Shown in pieces: positions 1 to 11,086 of a DNA stretch of 64,000 nt (position 1 is the stretch's first letter; each line of letters starts with the position of its first letter). The stretch spans positions 32,341,496 through 32,405,495 of the forward strand of contig CM070900.1 of NCBI GenBank assembly GCA_036417435.1. The letters run 5' to 3'. The stretch is from Inia geoffrensis. Its lineage: Eukaryota; Chordata; Mammalia; Artiodactyla; Iniidae. Under the pieces are notes generated by a model. That model had not been told where the DNA came from and searched no databases. It worked only from the letters and a program-made list of their open reading frames with translations. The position numbers and the translations under genes are program-made.

Positions 1-3000
1 AATGTGACTACAAAAAGGATAGATAGAAAAAGGGAAGTATAAAGCAATAAAATGCATAAGTTTAAAAAATTCAGTTATGGGGGGGGGGGTCCCAGAAAAG
101 TCACCGTGGTTCATAAATCTGTCTGCTCTTTTCACTATTGTTCCATCATGTACCACTGATTTTGTTTTATCGGTCTGGATAAATTAGCCAGCAAAGCATC
201 ATAAATATCCTTAGTTAGCAAATGTTAGCTTTCCTTAGGGAAAGGAGTTTTCTTTCTGATTTTCTTCCTGTTAGTTTGAGGTTTGAATAAACTGTTAGGA
301 AATCAAAACAATTAAGTAATTATTCCTATAATCAATTTCTTTCTTTTTGCCTTAATCACTGTAAATGACTAGATGAATGAATGATTTTAAAACACTTAAA
401 CCCTAGAATTTCCCTACCGGACCAATGATGCCATTCCAAATTTATTTAAAGCAGGGCAGTCAGGCAAATCATATTTCTCACACAGATAATATTGTCATAT
501 CTATTATCTATTCTTTTACGTATACAAACACTTCTGTAAGAATTCACTGACTCTATCAGATGTGCTACACTGAGGGGGCAGAAAGTGAATTTTCATTTAA
601 ACAAGGAATTTACACAGCCAACTGTGGCCTCTTAACAATTTTTATGCACTTCACAGCCTGTGTTCTAATTATAAATTAGGGATCTGATGTGTATATTTAT
701 ACATAACCATATTTGAACCAACCTGTAACTGTAAGCTTTTGGGGAGTGATTGTGTTTCAACATCTGGATTTACCACATGTTTTCAGTTGGAAATAAAGCA
801 TCATTTAGAAGACCTAGGTTTTAAAAAAGGAAGATAGGGTGATGACATTCTAAAGATGTTGCAGATGATGAGAAATATATTCTGCAAATATGATTTGGGA
901 ACTCATAGCATATAGAGGTGTAAAATGATACTCTGAACTGAAGTAGTTTTACTTCCTTGTCATACCTCTTTCCTTATTTCACACAACTGAATGTTCTGGC
1001 TACTGTTTGAACAAAATAATAACAAATTGAATTACATGACAATTAATCTATTTTTATAATATTTTCTGTGAAAAACAATGATCATTTGCATTCCAAAAAC
1101 ATAAAAGGATCTTTGGAAAAATATCAATTTTCAAGAACCCTAAGTCATATTTTGTGTTTATTAAACAAAGATTAAGCTACATACTGTCTTTTGAAGTGCT
1201 AATATAATCTCTTTTAATCACAACTAGAACTTTGCCTTCATTAAATAACTGCCTAATAGGTAGTATGTTTTCTCACAAATACTTAAAAGAGAATATTGAT
1301 CCCAGTCTTTTCTTGTAGAAATTGAATTAATTTCTCCATTGGAACCCTATGGTTTATATTTACTATGTATGTATCTATCAGCAGAAACTAATTAATTGGA
1401 ATCTGTAACCTTCTTAGAGTAACCTTAAAGCCTGTAATATTTGCCTGTGCAGATTAAAGAAAACACTGGGATCTAATTTGAACAGAACTTTCCTGAAATG
1501 TCAGAAACCCTTTAATCTGTTAAAGAAAGTTCATGTAAGGAAAACTCTTTAATCTCCGACTTTCACACACTACAAAACTAACAATTTAACCTTTATATGC
1601 AAGCTCATTTACCTTGTTATATATACGGCTGTTATACAAATGATTGTATAAACTGAGATAGTTTTGTCATTTTGCACGCACATGGTTTTAGGAAAGTAAA
1701 TGAAGGAGCACTTTGTTTTAAAATTAGGATTGTTTCCATTTGTGAATTCACACATATACTCATGTACTTGTGGTTGCAAATCTACCTTACTTTGCCTGGG
1801 GGTTAGGTTTCTAAAGATGTGTATATAAAACAATTTTTAAATAAAATTAATGGCCTTGGATATTTTAAAATAAGCTTGTTCTTTAAAAACTGTTTTAACT
1901 ACCTCTTTTGGAAAAAAATATTTTAAAGCTAACAATAAACTTTGCAATTTAGCATCTTATTGAATGAACAAGTTGTCCTGTACGGCACTCTTTGAAGCAA
2001 GGCACACCTGTTACTATATTTTTAAAGATGGTTGTGTAATATGTGCATAGAAATATTATTACTTATTTGGGAAAAAGAATACAAAGGTCAGATTTTTTGG
2101 ATCTTGGACGGTTATGACTAATTCAGACTTCTATAATATGACCTTTAAAATGTAGAGTGCAATTGACTTCAAAACAGCCAATCAGCATTTTACAATTATG
2201 ATTATTCTTCTTTGGACAGACTCATATTTTACATTTAGATAACTTAATATACAAAAACTATTTCAATCCAAAACATTCTTCCTAAGGGTCAGCATTGACT
2301 TGTGCCTCTGGGTAGCAGGAGGAAGCTGCTACTTGCCAGTTCTACTAGGTCACTGGGATCAGTAAGCTTTGATTTCCAGTATCCACACCACAGTCTAAGA
2401 ATATTTTTAAGTGAAGCAAATGAACCAGAAAACTAGCTGGAGGTCTCTCATTACTTATTCTTGCTTGTTATTTCAGAATTGTTCAGTTGCAGCTATTTCT
2501 ATTCATGCGTCAATATTAAAGTCATCATTAAAAGGGCGTAGAAATATGATCTTTTTTATTTTTTTGTAATTTCAGAGCAACTGTCCATAATTCCAAATGA
2601 GAGACTCATGTGATATTCCAGAACTATCAAAACAAAATTCCTGTAGAAAATTAAGAAGGACTATTTCAGTAGACCATTGTCACATCAATGAAAACAGAAT
2701 CTATTTCAACAAGTTATAAATAGTTGATGCAATATACATGCAGATAACAGTTTAAATTCCTCTCAAATAACAAGGACACAAAATCTTTTGTTCCCACTGT
2801 TGTAAGTTACATCAGCCAAAACCTCAAAATTAACTTACCCAAGCTCCATCTTAGCTAATATGTTCTGTACCACATTAAAACTCAACAAGTGTCACAGAAA
2901 GTGTAATAATGACTATATCATCTTATCTCATATTATTAAAGATCCAGATAAACTTCCAACTTGTGATCTAGCTCAACATTAAATGATATTGAAAGGAAAC

Positions 3001-5485
3001 TTTTCCAAACTTTCTCAATTAGTTGAAACTATAAAGAAATTGAAAGCAGGGACATATTCCTACCAATATGTTTTGGGCAACTTTGGGATAATTATTTAAA
3101 AGTATTATTAATAGGATGAATATTCCTTATGACGAAAAGAAAGTTTCTCTCTGAAATAGTTTAAAAGTCCAAGGCCCTGGAAATCATGTTAATTATGAAT
3201 TTATTCTTATCAGACATTTTAAAAGTTCTTACACAGTTGGAAAAACTAGAGTTTGGGGAAATGAAGACAAAATGAGCATGATACTGAATGTCCATAAATC
3301 ATGGAAGTATGCATATTGCCCTGATGTATGTAAATACAAAGATGGTGTTTCTGTAGTATATTGCAGAAGGAAATCTAGAACACGTCTCTTTCTGGGGGAA
3401 AGAGATAACTGGACAAAATAATTTGGGATAAGTAATCTTAAAATACTGTAAAGTTTCAAAAGAAAAGCACATATACCATTTTGTTGACTACATGTATTCC
3501 CTAGAAAGAAAGAAAGTCATATAAGTTGTGTGAATCAAAAAATATATATAAACATCAATACACTTTTAAAAATCCAAATAGCTTGTAAGTAACTTTTTTA
3601 ACTTTATAATCCCAAGAAATCTTTCAGGCAAGATACAATTTTAGTAACTGTATATTCAAATATGGTAACTAAGTAAAAAGAACAGCTATTTTTCAACCAG
3701 ATTTTTGGCCATTGGGATTTCAGTTGTACCTGAGAAATGGTATTCTTGATACCGCCATTTTCTTGCCAGTCATGAAAGAAAGACCATTGAGTTTACTCTA
3801 TGTTTACTGAAAATATTCTACTCATTACAGAGTATAAACCTCCTTTCTACTCTTTCATCATTCACATTTTTCTTCTGAATAATTTCGCATATTGACATAT
3901 ATTTCACATCGACTTTTCTTGATTTTTTTATTGCACCCTAGGAGAAACTCTAAAATGAATTCTTTACATTCATGCCAGTTACCAACTTCCCAATAGTCCT
4001 AAAAAAGCCACTGTAGTAATAATTCTTTCCTCCTTTAATTTTCACATCCTCAGTCAATTGAATATTTCATATATACTCCCCATTGATTTAAACCTTTTGT
4101 AAGTGAAATTGGAAAATGAAATAAGTCATGCACAGGAACAAGAATCACAAGTCTTCCAATGAATTATGTATTTTTGCATGCAAATACTTCTATTTTCACA
4201 ATACTTTACTGTTAAACATGTGCTCCTCTAGGATTTGCTTTAATCTTATGCTACATATTTTATTGTATGTAAGAGTTAAAGCCATTAACTACCAAGGGTC
4301 ATTTTAATGATTCCAGATTACTAGCATTTAAATATTTCATGGGAGAGAATTTGATTAGGGGCAACTCTTATATAAAATAGAGTTAATAGAAAGAACATTA
4401 TAGGCACACAAGGACAGAACACGTACATATTAACTGAGGATAATTTAAGTTAAAATGTCAAGTAAAATAATGGCTTTATAATTAAAATCGTCTAGTACTT
4501 TTAACTATGATCACATATGAGCAGTGTAATTATATTTCCAAGTTACTGGGACCCTGAATGGGACAGCAAAATGTAATCCAAATTACAAGTAACTAAACAC
4601 TACAAGATGCTCTTGTCAAAACTCAGAAGAGCAAAATTTTATAAACCTGTTGACAGTATTACTCCTATATTCTCTATAGACTCCTAACAGGTTTTTAATG
4701 TGTTTCTGTGGTTACAGTTTTCTCAGCAACCTCAGCAATACTGAGTGACCTCACCTAAGAGATAATCTCACCAAAAATAATAATGATGGGTAAAGACAGA
4801 GCAGAGTTACAAAAACAAAAGTAAATTTTAATTAAAAAAACAAACTTAAGACTCAATGATATCATACAGTGTATGAATTATCAATGTCCTTGCATCTTCT
4901 CTTAAAATTACATACATTTCACATGTTTGTGCTACCTGTTAATTATATACATATACTCTTATGATAACACCTTTTAGGTAAGACCATCAGAGCACATGTT
5001 TCTGAATGAGTAAATTACCCCACATTGTAATAATTTGATCAAACTCTGCGAGTTATATGCCTCACCATTGGTTCCTCCAAACTACTAAAGTTAAAAAGAA
5101 ATAGCACAAAGCATATATGTACAGCGCAATACTGTAGCCAGGGAGGGATTATGCCTTTTACAAATGAAAGTGAATAATTTGGTACATTTAGAAATAGTAT
5201 ATACTATGAATTGCATCTCAGATCACAGTTTGAGATCAAGTCCCAACTATGAACTCAGAGCTCATGAAATGCAAACAATCACATACATTCCTCTTAGGTA
5301 AGATTTGGTGATTCCTTCATTTAATTATGGTTTTTTAAATAAAATTGTTTACTTGAAGAGAGACTAAGAATCAAGAAAACAAAGCACTTCAACATAAACC
5401 AGGCGTTATATTAAAAAGTAGTCATGATTAAAGTGTGTAAAACTACAATGATGTCACAAGCAGACAAATCTTAACTGCATCTTAC
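1..5485. other. AT-rich stretch, no gene or repeat recognised
   Basis: The stretch is uniformly AT-rich with many stops in all frames, and no open frame resembles a known protein. I see no CHR SINE, no clear L1 and no long microsatellite. A run of 11 G lies at 79-89. Absence of young repeats next to the candidate exon at 5486-6085 fits intron or flanking DNA of that transcription unit, but this is inference. Confidence 0.6.
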
Positions 5486-5537
5486 CTGTAGTAGCAGAGT
5501 GTCTTGATAGTGTTGAGTGTGGAAAAGATGCAAGTCT
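5486..5537 (-). other. possible 52-bp alternative exon inside the candidate first exon
   Basis: On the minus strand a pyrimidine-rich tract followed by AG (TTGTTTTCTGTTTTAG, AG at 5538-5539) could act as a splice acceptor. With the donor after 5486 it would define a 52-bp exon. The upstream GC-rich part would then be a separate exon, or promoter and intron. Both readings use the same donor; transcript evidence is needed to choose. Confidence 0.28.
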
Positions 5538-6085
5538 CTAAAACAGAAAACAAGAGAGTGTTTGCACTCGCAGTTTTAGCACAGCTGGAGTGCTCTATGC
5601 ATAAGCAATTGATTGCCTCTTCAAAGTCATCCTGACGACAGTGTTCATGGGCAATAGTTACAACCACGGCCCAAAAGCTTGCTAATGCTGCTCCTGCAGC
5701 CTTCCGCCTTTGCCTTTGCACAGAGACCTAACATATGAGTGTGCCGGAGAGCATCCTCCCCCCACAACCGCCTCCTTTTTGCGTGGTTTTTCTTCTGTAT
5801 CTCAATGTGCCTCTCTCTCTCTAATGGAGAGTTACCATTCGGCTTATTCGGCTGACAGTCAAAGAGGACAGGCTGGCAGGCAACTGTGCATTCCTCCCCC
5901 CACCCCAAGCTGAGACACAGGAATGTGTTGTGAATAAAGACAAAGCCCTGAACCAGTGCGGCACATTACTCCCTGAAAAAGCGCTGCAATGATACTCTGC
6001 ACTGCAACTCCGCAGGCAGCCAGGCAGCCAGGCTGAGAGGTGAACCGCATTCCCCTCACCCTCCCTCCTAGGAACGTGCATCGTA
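5486..6085 (-). other. candidate first exon and promoter of an unidentified transcript
   Basis: This block is clearly richer in G+C and CpG than the AT-rich DNA around it. Read on the minus strand it ends at 5486 in CAG|GTAAGAT, a near-ideal mammalian splice donor (GT at 5484-5485). Open frames through it are short; one of 79 codons (5482-5721) runs into the donor and stops just beyond it, and none resembles a known protein, so a 5' untranslated or lncRNA exon is more likely than coding sequence. No TATA box is evident; the transcription start would lie somewhere around 5900-6100. The block is free of recognisable repeats. It could instead be a conserved regulatory element with a chance donor. 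I cannot name the gene. Confidence 0.42.
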
Positions 6086-6294
6086 AAGTTTGGCTAGGAC
6101 TTGGCTTTCCCTCTAGGGGACTTTGTTTTCTGTGGATAGAAGTTCCGTTATTAACTGTCTGAACATCTTTAACAGAAGTGTTTTAGATAGTTTTCTATTA
6201 TGTTAAACTTGGAGAACCTACCTAATCCTTGAGTTGCTGCCAAAGTAACTGAATTTTATAACTTTTGAAGACAAAGATAAAGATCAGCTCTGTT

Positions 6295-6392
6295 TGGCCC
6301 CAAATAAATGTTTTCATGGTAGTGGAAGATGGATTTCTCTAGCTGGCCCCAAATAAATGTTTTCATGGTAGTGGAAGATGGATTTCTCTAGC
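6295..6392. repeat. exact 49-bp tandem duplication
   Basis: The unit beginning TGGCCCCAAATAAATG at 6295-6343 is repeated without a mismatch at 6344-6392. It contains AATAAA in each copy. Perfect identity in a neutral-looking region suggests a recent duplication. The surrounding 6086-7269 contains no gene or repeat that I recognise. Confidence 0.95.
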
Positions 6393-7269
6393 CTGAGTAT
6401 TCCCAGAGGGACGGAGTAGGAAGGAATGGGGGAGGGAGATGAGCAGACAAACAAACAAAAAGCATCAGTATCTCAGAGGTGCCAAAAATAGAAACTGAGA
6501 TAAACTAAAGTGAACTTGATGAATGAGTCTGGAAGAACGTAAGTGCAAAGGAATGAACAGAGTAAATAAATGGGGTTCACTGATTTCCTATAGCTATCAT
6601 TCAGTTTGATAACAGAAAGAGATCCTAATTATATCATTTATGTTTTGTGGTTTTTGCAAGTATTAATATATAAATAAACATAGCTAACATACATCCCGCA
6701 TTCAGGAAAGATTTATTAGGTAAAAACCTGCAGGTGTTTGCATAAGGAAAGTTAGAGAATTTTTTTCATATTAAAAAAGCTACAGGAAGTTACTGAACTA
6801 CGGACATAGAGCTTTGGGTTGCATACCTCAAAATGTTGGCCCCAATCAATTAATACTATTAGGATGAGTCTTCTAACAGTACAATAGTATAACCCAGACA
6901 TTAGTTTTTGGAAAATCAATTAAGTATAAGTTAAGATTAGATTTACCTATAAGTGCCAAAACACCTGAAATAAATTATGGCCTAAATAAAATATATATTC
7001 ATTTCTATCCCTCATGAAAATAAAGTCTAGAGCTAAACAATCCAGGGCTAGATTTGAGCTCCATTATCAACAGGGATCTAGGCTCCTCATTACTCAGTCA
7101 TCCTCAACATGTTCCAGATGGTTACTCAAGCCGTGGCCACTCAATCTTCAGGAAGACAGAAGTATGAGGAGAACATACTCTCTATTTAAGGACATATCCT
7201 AAAATTGCATATGACACCTCTTTGACCAGAAATTAACCATATGAACAGGGATGACTGCATGTCAGTGTC

Positions 7270-7341
7270 AGAGTATCTATGTGATAGAGTATCACATAGA
7301 GTGTGATACAGTATCACTCTAAAAATAGAGTATCTATGTGA
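7270..7341. repeat. cluster of short palindromes and direct repeats
   Basis: TCTATGTGATA (7276-7286) is matched by its perfect inverse TATCACATAGA (7290-7300) with a 3-base loop. GTGATAC/GTATCAC (7303-7317) forms a second perfect hairpin with a 1-base loop. AGAGTATCTATGTGA occurs at 7270-7284 and again at 7327-7341. The pattern suggests local copying by template switching. Confidence 0.85.
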
Positions 7342-7670
7342 AATGACCATGTACATGGCTAAAAATCTGAGTATTCTAAAAATCTGATTATTACTAAGGA
7401 AGAAGGAAACAATGGAATATGGGGGGAAATAAAAGTGTATGCCACAGCAGGATAAAGGACAATAAATATTGTAAATGATACCACAACATCTATTCCACCT
7501 TTATCCTATCGGATAGCTGCAGTGTAATTTAGGGAATTGTTTCCATCTCCAGCAGGGGACCCTGTGTATTCTAAGCCAATCATGGTAACATCATGCTTGC
7601 AAGAGATTGTTAAGGAACAGAGGCCTGAGCCATTCAGACAGTATATTCACTTGGTGGCAGTTATTGGTTC

Positions 7671-7680
7671 AAGGATAATA

Positions 7681-7711
<31 letters not shown>

Positions 7712-7727
7712 TTTAAGGATAATATAT
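7671..7727. repeat. (TA)n plus poly-T tract between 13-bp direct repeats
   Basis: A TA microsatellite (about 7678-7703) runs into a T stretch to about 7714. AAGGATAATATAT occurs on both sides, at 7671-7683 and 7715-7727. The rest of 7342-8439 has no recognisable gene. Confidence 0.8.
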
Positions 7728-8439
7728 TTTTTAACCCTGACCCAATTGGACTGCAGGGAAGAAGAATTGTTCAACATGGAAGAAAGGATTTAGGATCCAG
7801 TTTTAAGATGAATATGACAACTAAGAGAAAGAGAAATAAAATGGGTATTTGAAGAAATCAAAGAACTTCTGGATTAGTCAACTCTGAAGCCAGCAGTAAC
7901 TCTACACTTCTTGTTATATGCACCAATATGTTACAGTTTTTAAAGCCACTCTGATATACTTTTCTGTTAGTAACTAAAAGCATTCTCAATTCTATATGAC
8001 TCAAGCACTGTTATTAACCATTTAGTATATAATTCCTATAGTTCATTGTCCTGAGTCTTAACATCGTGTGTGAAACTCCATGACTCAGTAATATCCTTCC
8101 TGTTTTTAAATTAAAAATAGGAAATATAAAGGACATAGTAAATCTCTACTTATACCAGACTTTCAAACTTTCAATTTATTTATTTGAAATGGTATCTAAG
8201 AATTTAATTTCTAATTTTTCTAACAGTTTAATTTGACATTTCATTGGGATTATTAGAAATCCAATTTGTTGATGAGCTGGGGACATGTCACAAGCCCAGT
8301 AGATTTAAATAACTGTTGTTTTTTGTTATAATTATTACATCTCAGGATTTAACTAGAATAATAGGCTATCCTGTGTGTTTCTGATCTCACTTAATTGCAT
8401 AATAATTCATGTATTTTAATAACTAACTGTTGTCCACGG

Positions 8440-8562
8440 GTATATTTACCCTATGTCAGATGCTGCTATAAGTATTTATAATATATGAACTCATGTAATC
8501 TTCACAGCAGCTTAATGAGTGGTATACTATTAGTATCCTCATTTTATTAATTAAGAAATAGA
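8440..8562 (-). mobile_element. MIR: MIR SINE, first half (interrupted)
   Basis: The sequence follows the reverse-oriented MIR core: a stretch like the family's 'ATGTAATCTTCACAG' region, then a purine-poor part leading to TTTTATTAATTAAG where MIRs have the TTTTACAGATGAGG segment. It stops abruptly where the old L1 begins and resumes at 10309. Assignment is from remembered family features and is strongly diverged. Confidence 0.6.
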
Positions 8563-10308
8563 ATTGTACATATAACCAAAACTGGCAGAAGAAAAGACAG
8601 GAAATAGGAAAATCTGAATATTCATATGTCAATTAAGGAAACTGATTTTGCAATAAAAGTCCTTCCCACAAACAAAACAAAACCCTCTAGGCCCAGATGA
8701 CTGTGCCTGTCAATTCAACATTCAAGGAAAAATGACATCAGTTGATACCAAAACTTCATAAGCAGACATACTTAAGAATAAATTTAACAAAACATTGCAA
8801 TACATGCACACTGAAAACTAAAAAACATTGCTGAGAAAAATCAAGGACTAATTTCAGGTTCATTGCCTGGAAGACTCAATATTGTTAAAATGCCAATTGT
8901 CCCTAATAGACCCATAGATTGAACATATTTCCCATTAGAACTGTGGCTGGATTTTTGAGGAAGGAACAAGCTTATTCTTAAATGTACATGGAAATACAAG
9001 GGATCTAAAATAACCCAAATAACCTTGTGAAAGAAAAACAGAGTTAAGGGACTAACATTACCTATTAGAAGACTTATAACAAAGCTACATTAAGCAAGAC
9101 AGTGTGGTAGTAATGTAAGTATAGATATAAAGATTAAATAACTGAATAGAGACTTAAGAAATAGTTTTGCACATAATGGTCAACTGATTTTAAACAAAGT
9201 TTCCAAGGTAATCCAATGGTGAAAGTATAGTCTTTCAACAAGACAAGAGAAAATCTTCAAAATCTCATGGTTAGACAAAGCATTTTTGTACAGGATCAAA
9301 GAGCAGAAATAATGAAATAAAATTTTTATAATTAGACTTTATCAAAATTAAAAACTTCTGCCATTAAGATGACCCTATCATTAAGAAAATGAAAAGATAA
9401 GTCACGATGTTTGAGAAGATACTTCTAATACTTAGATCTAATAAAGACATATTCAGAATATTTAGATATTGTACAACTCGATAATTACAAGAGTAATAAT
9501 TTGATTTTTAAATGAATGGGCAGAGTTAAATAATACTTAACAAAAGATATACAAATGGCCAATATGCACATGAAAAATACTTAAAGTCATTAATTGTCAG
9601 GGAAATGCAAAATAAAAGCTTAATGAGATTAGTACACCTCAACTAGAATGGTTAAAATTCAAAGGACTGATGTTATGCTACTAAGTATTGGTGAAGATGT
9701 ATATAAACTGGATCTCTCATACACTGCCAGTTTAGAGAGTTGTTTAGCAGCTACTAGTAAAGTTAAACATGCATGACCCAGGAATGCCATTGTTCATTAT
9801 AATACCAAAAAGAAATGAAAAACAAAATAATGTCCACAAAAAGACTTGTGCACAAAAGTCCATAGCAGCTTTTTATTAAAAACGAAAAAATAAACTGGGA
9901 AAAAAAGAAATTTCCGTCAACACATGACTAAATATACAAAAGTGGTGTACTTATACAGTTGAATACTTCTCAGCTATAAAAAGGAACATGCTACTAATAG
10001 AGGAAACATGCATGAATTTGTAAGATTCTGTAAGACTGCACTTATGTACGATGCTGGGAAAATGAAAATCAATGTAACTGACAGAAAAAAAGATGAATAT
10101 TTGCCTGAGGCCAGGGTTTCTGTGGGTATGGGATGACAAGGAGACACCAGCTACAAAACAGGAGTGAGGTACTATTCTATGTCTTGATTGTGGTGGTGAT
10201 TACAAAGGAGATGTATATATATATACTTCTTCAAACTCACCTAACTGCATACTAAAAATGAGTATATTTTATTTTATGCAAATTATAGCTCAATAAAGTT
10301 GACTTAAA
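8563..10308 (+). mobile_element. L1M: old L1 fragment (ORF2 3' part and 3'UTR)
   Basis: The stretch has the A-rich strand and order of an ancient plus-strand L1: decayed ORF2-derived sequence from about 8600, the typical 'small live target' end-of-ORF2 region around 9900-10100, and a 3' end with CAATAAAG at about 10290. No frame survives. It lies inside a MIR and is flanked by AAGAAATAGA (8553-8562) and AAGAAATGAG (10309-10318), which fit a target-site duplication. Confidence 0.75.
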
Positions 10309-10405
10309 AAGAAATGAGAAACTGAGCCACTGACAATTAAGTAACTTGCTGGAGATCACACAGTAAACAGCAGAACTGTAATTTGAACCCTAATTTAATT
10401 TTTTT
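10309..10405 (-). mobile_element. MIR: MIR SINE, second half
   Basis: GAGAAACTGAGCC, TAAGTAACTTGC and GATCACACAGTAAAC match in order the well-known reverse-oriented MIR motifs for the downstream half. It continues the piece that stops at 8562, so the two are one element split by L1. Confidence 0.75.
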
Positions 10406-10703
10406 CCTCTTAATCACTTATTTACACTGACTCCTGATAAGTTTAAAAATATTTTTGAGTTGCAAGAATGAGGAATTTAAGGTAAATGATAGGACAAGGA
10501 AAGAGGAAAGAAGAGAATGGTGGGCATTCACCTGAACAAGAATTTGAATGCCATTCCAATTTGAGATAATTCCAGGGATGAGCTCCCCCACCTATCTTCA
10601 TGGTATCTTTCTAAATATTTTGACTCTCACTGCAGATGACTGATTCTTACTCTCTCATCTGTGAACTTATTTTGAGTTTCCGCTGATTTGTCTTAGTCAT
10701 TGT

Positions 10704-11077
10704 CTTAGCTCAGGCTGCTATAACAGAATACCAGAGACTGGGTGGCTTGAACATCAGACATTTATTTCTCATAGTTCTAGAGGCTGGGAAATTTAAAATC
10801 TATGTGCCAGCAGACCTGATGTCTGGTGAAGGCCTGCTTCTGAGTTTGCAGATAGCCATCTTGGCCTTGCATCCTTACATGGCAGAAAACAGAGGGAGAG
10901 ATCTCTTGCCTCCTCCTCTTTTTATAAGGACATTAATCCCATCATGGAGGCTCCACCCTCACGACCTGATCTAATTCTAATTACCTCCCAAAGACTACAC
11001 CTCCTAACATCATTCCATCGAGGGTTGGGGTTTCAACATATGAATATGGGGGGGGACATAAATATGCACTGCGTAAC
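10704..11077 (+). mobile_element. ancient mammal-wide interspersed repeat, family not named with confidence
   Basis: Begins CTTAGCTCAGGCTGCTATAA and includes the ACAGAATACCAGAGACTGGG motif common to many mammalian introns. AGTCATTGT is found immediately on each side (10695-10703 and 11078-11086), which could be a 9-bp target-site duplication. A 75-codon frame inside (10747-10974) is not a gene. Confidence 0.65.
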
Positions 11078-11086
11078 AGTCATTGT

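Noticed and set aside
5482..5721. 79-codon minus-strand frame over the candidate exon
   Set aside because: It ends just past the splice donor, resembles no family, and overlapping frames of similar size exist. Better read as noncoding exon or promoter.
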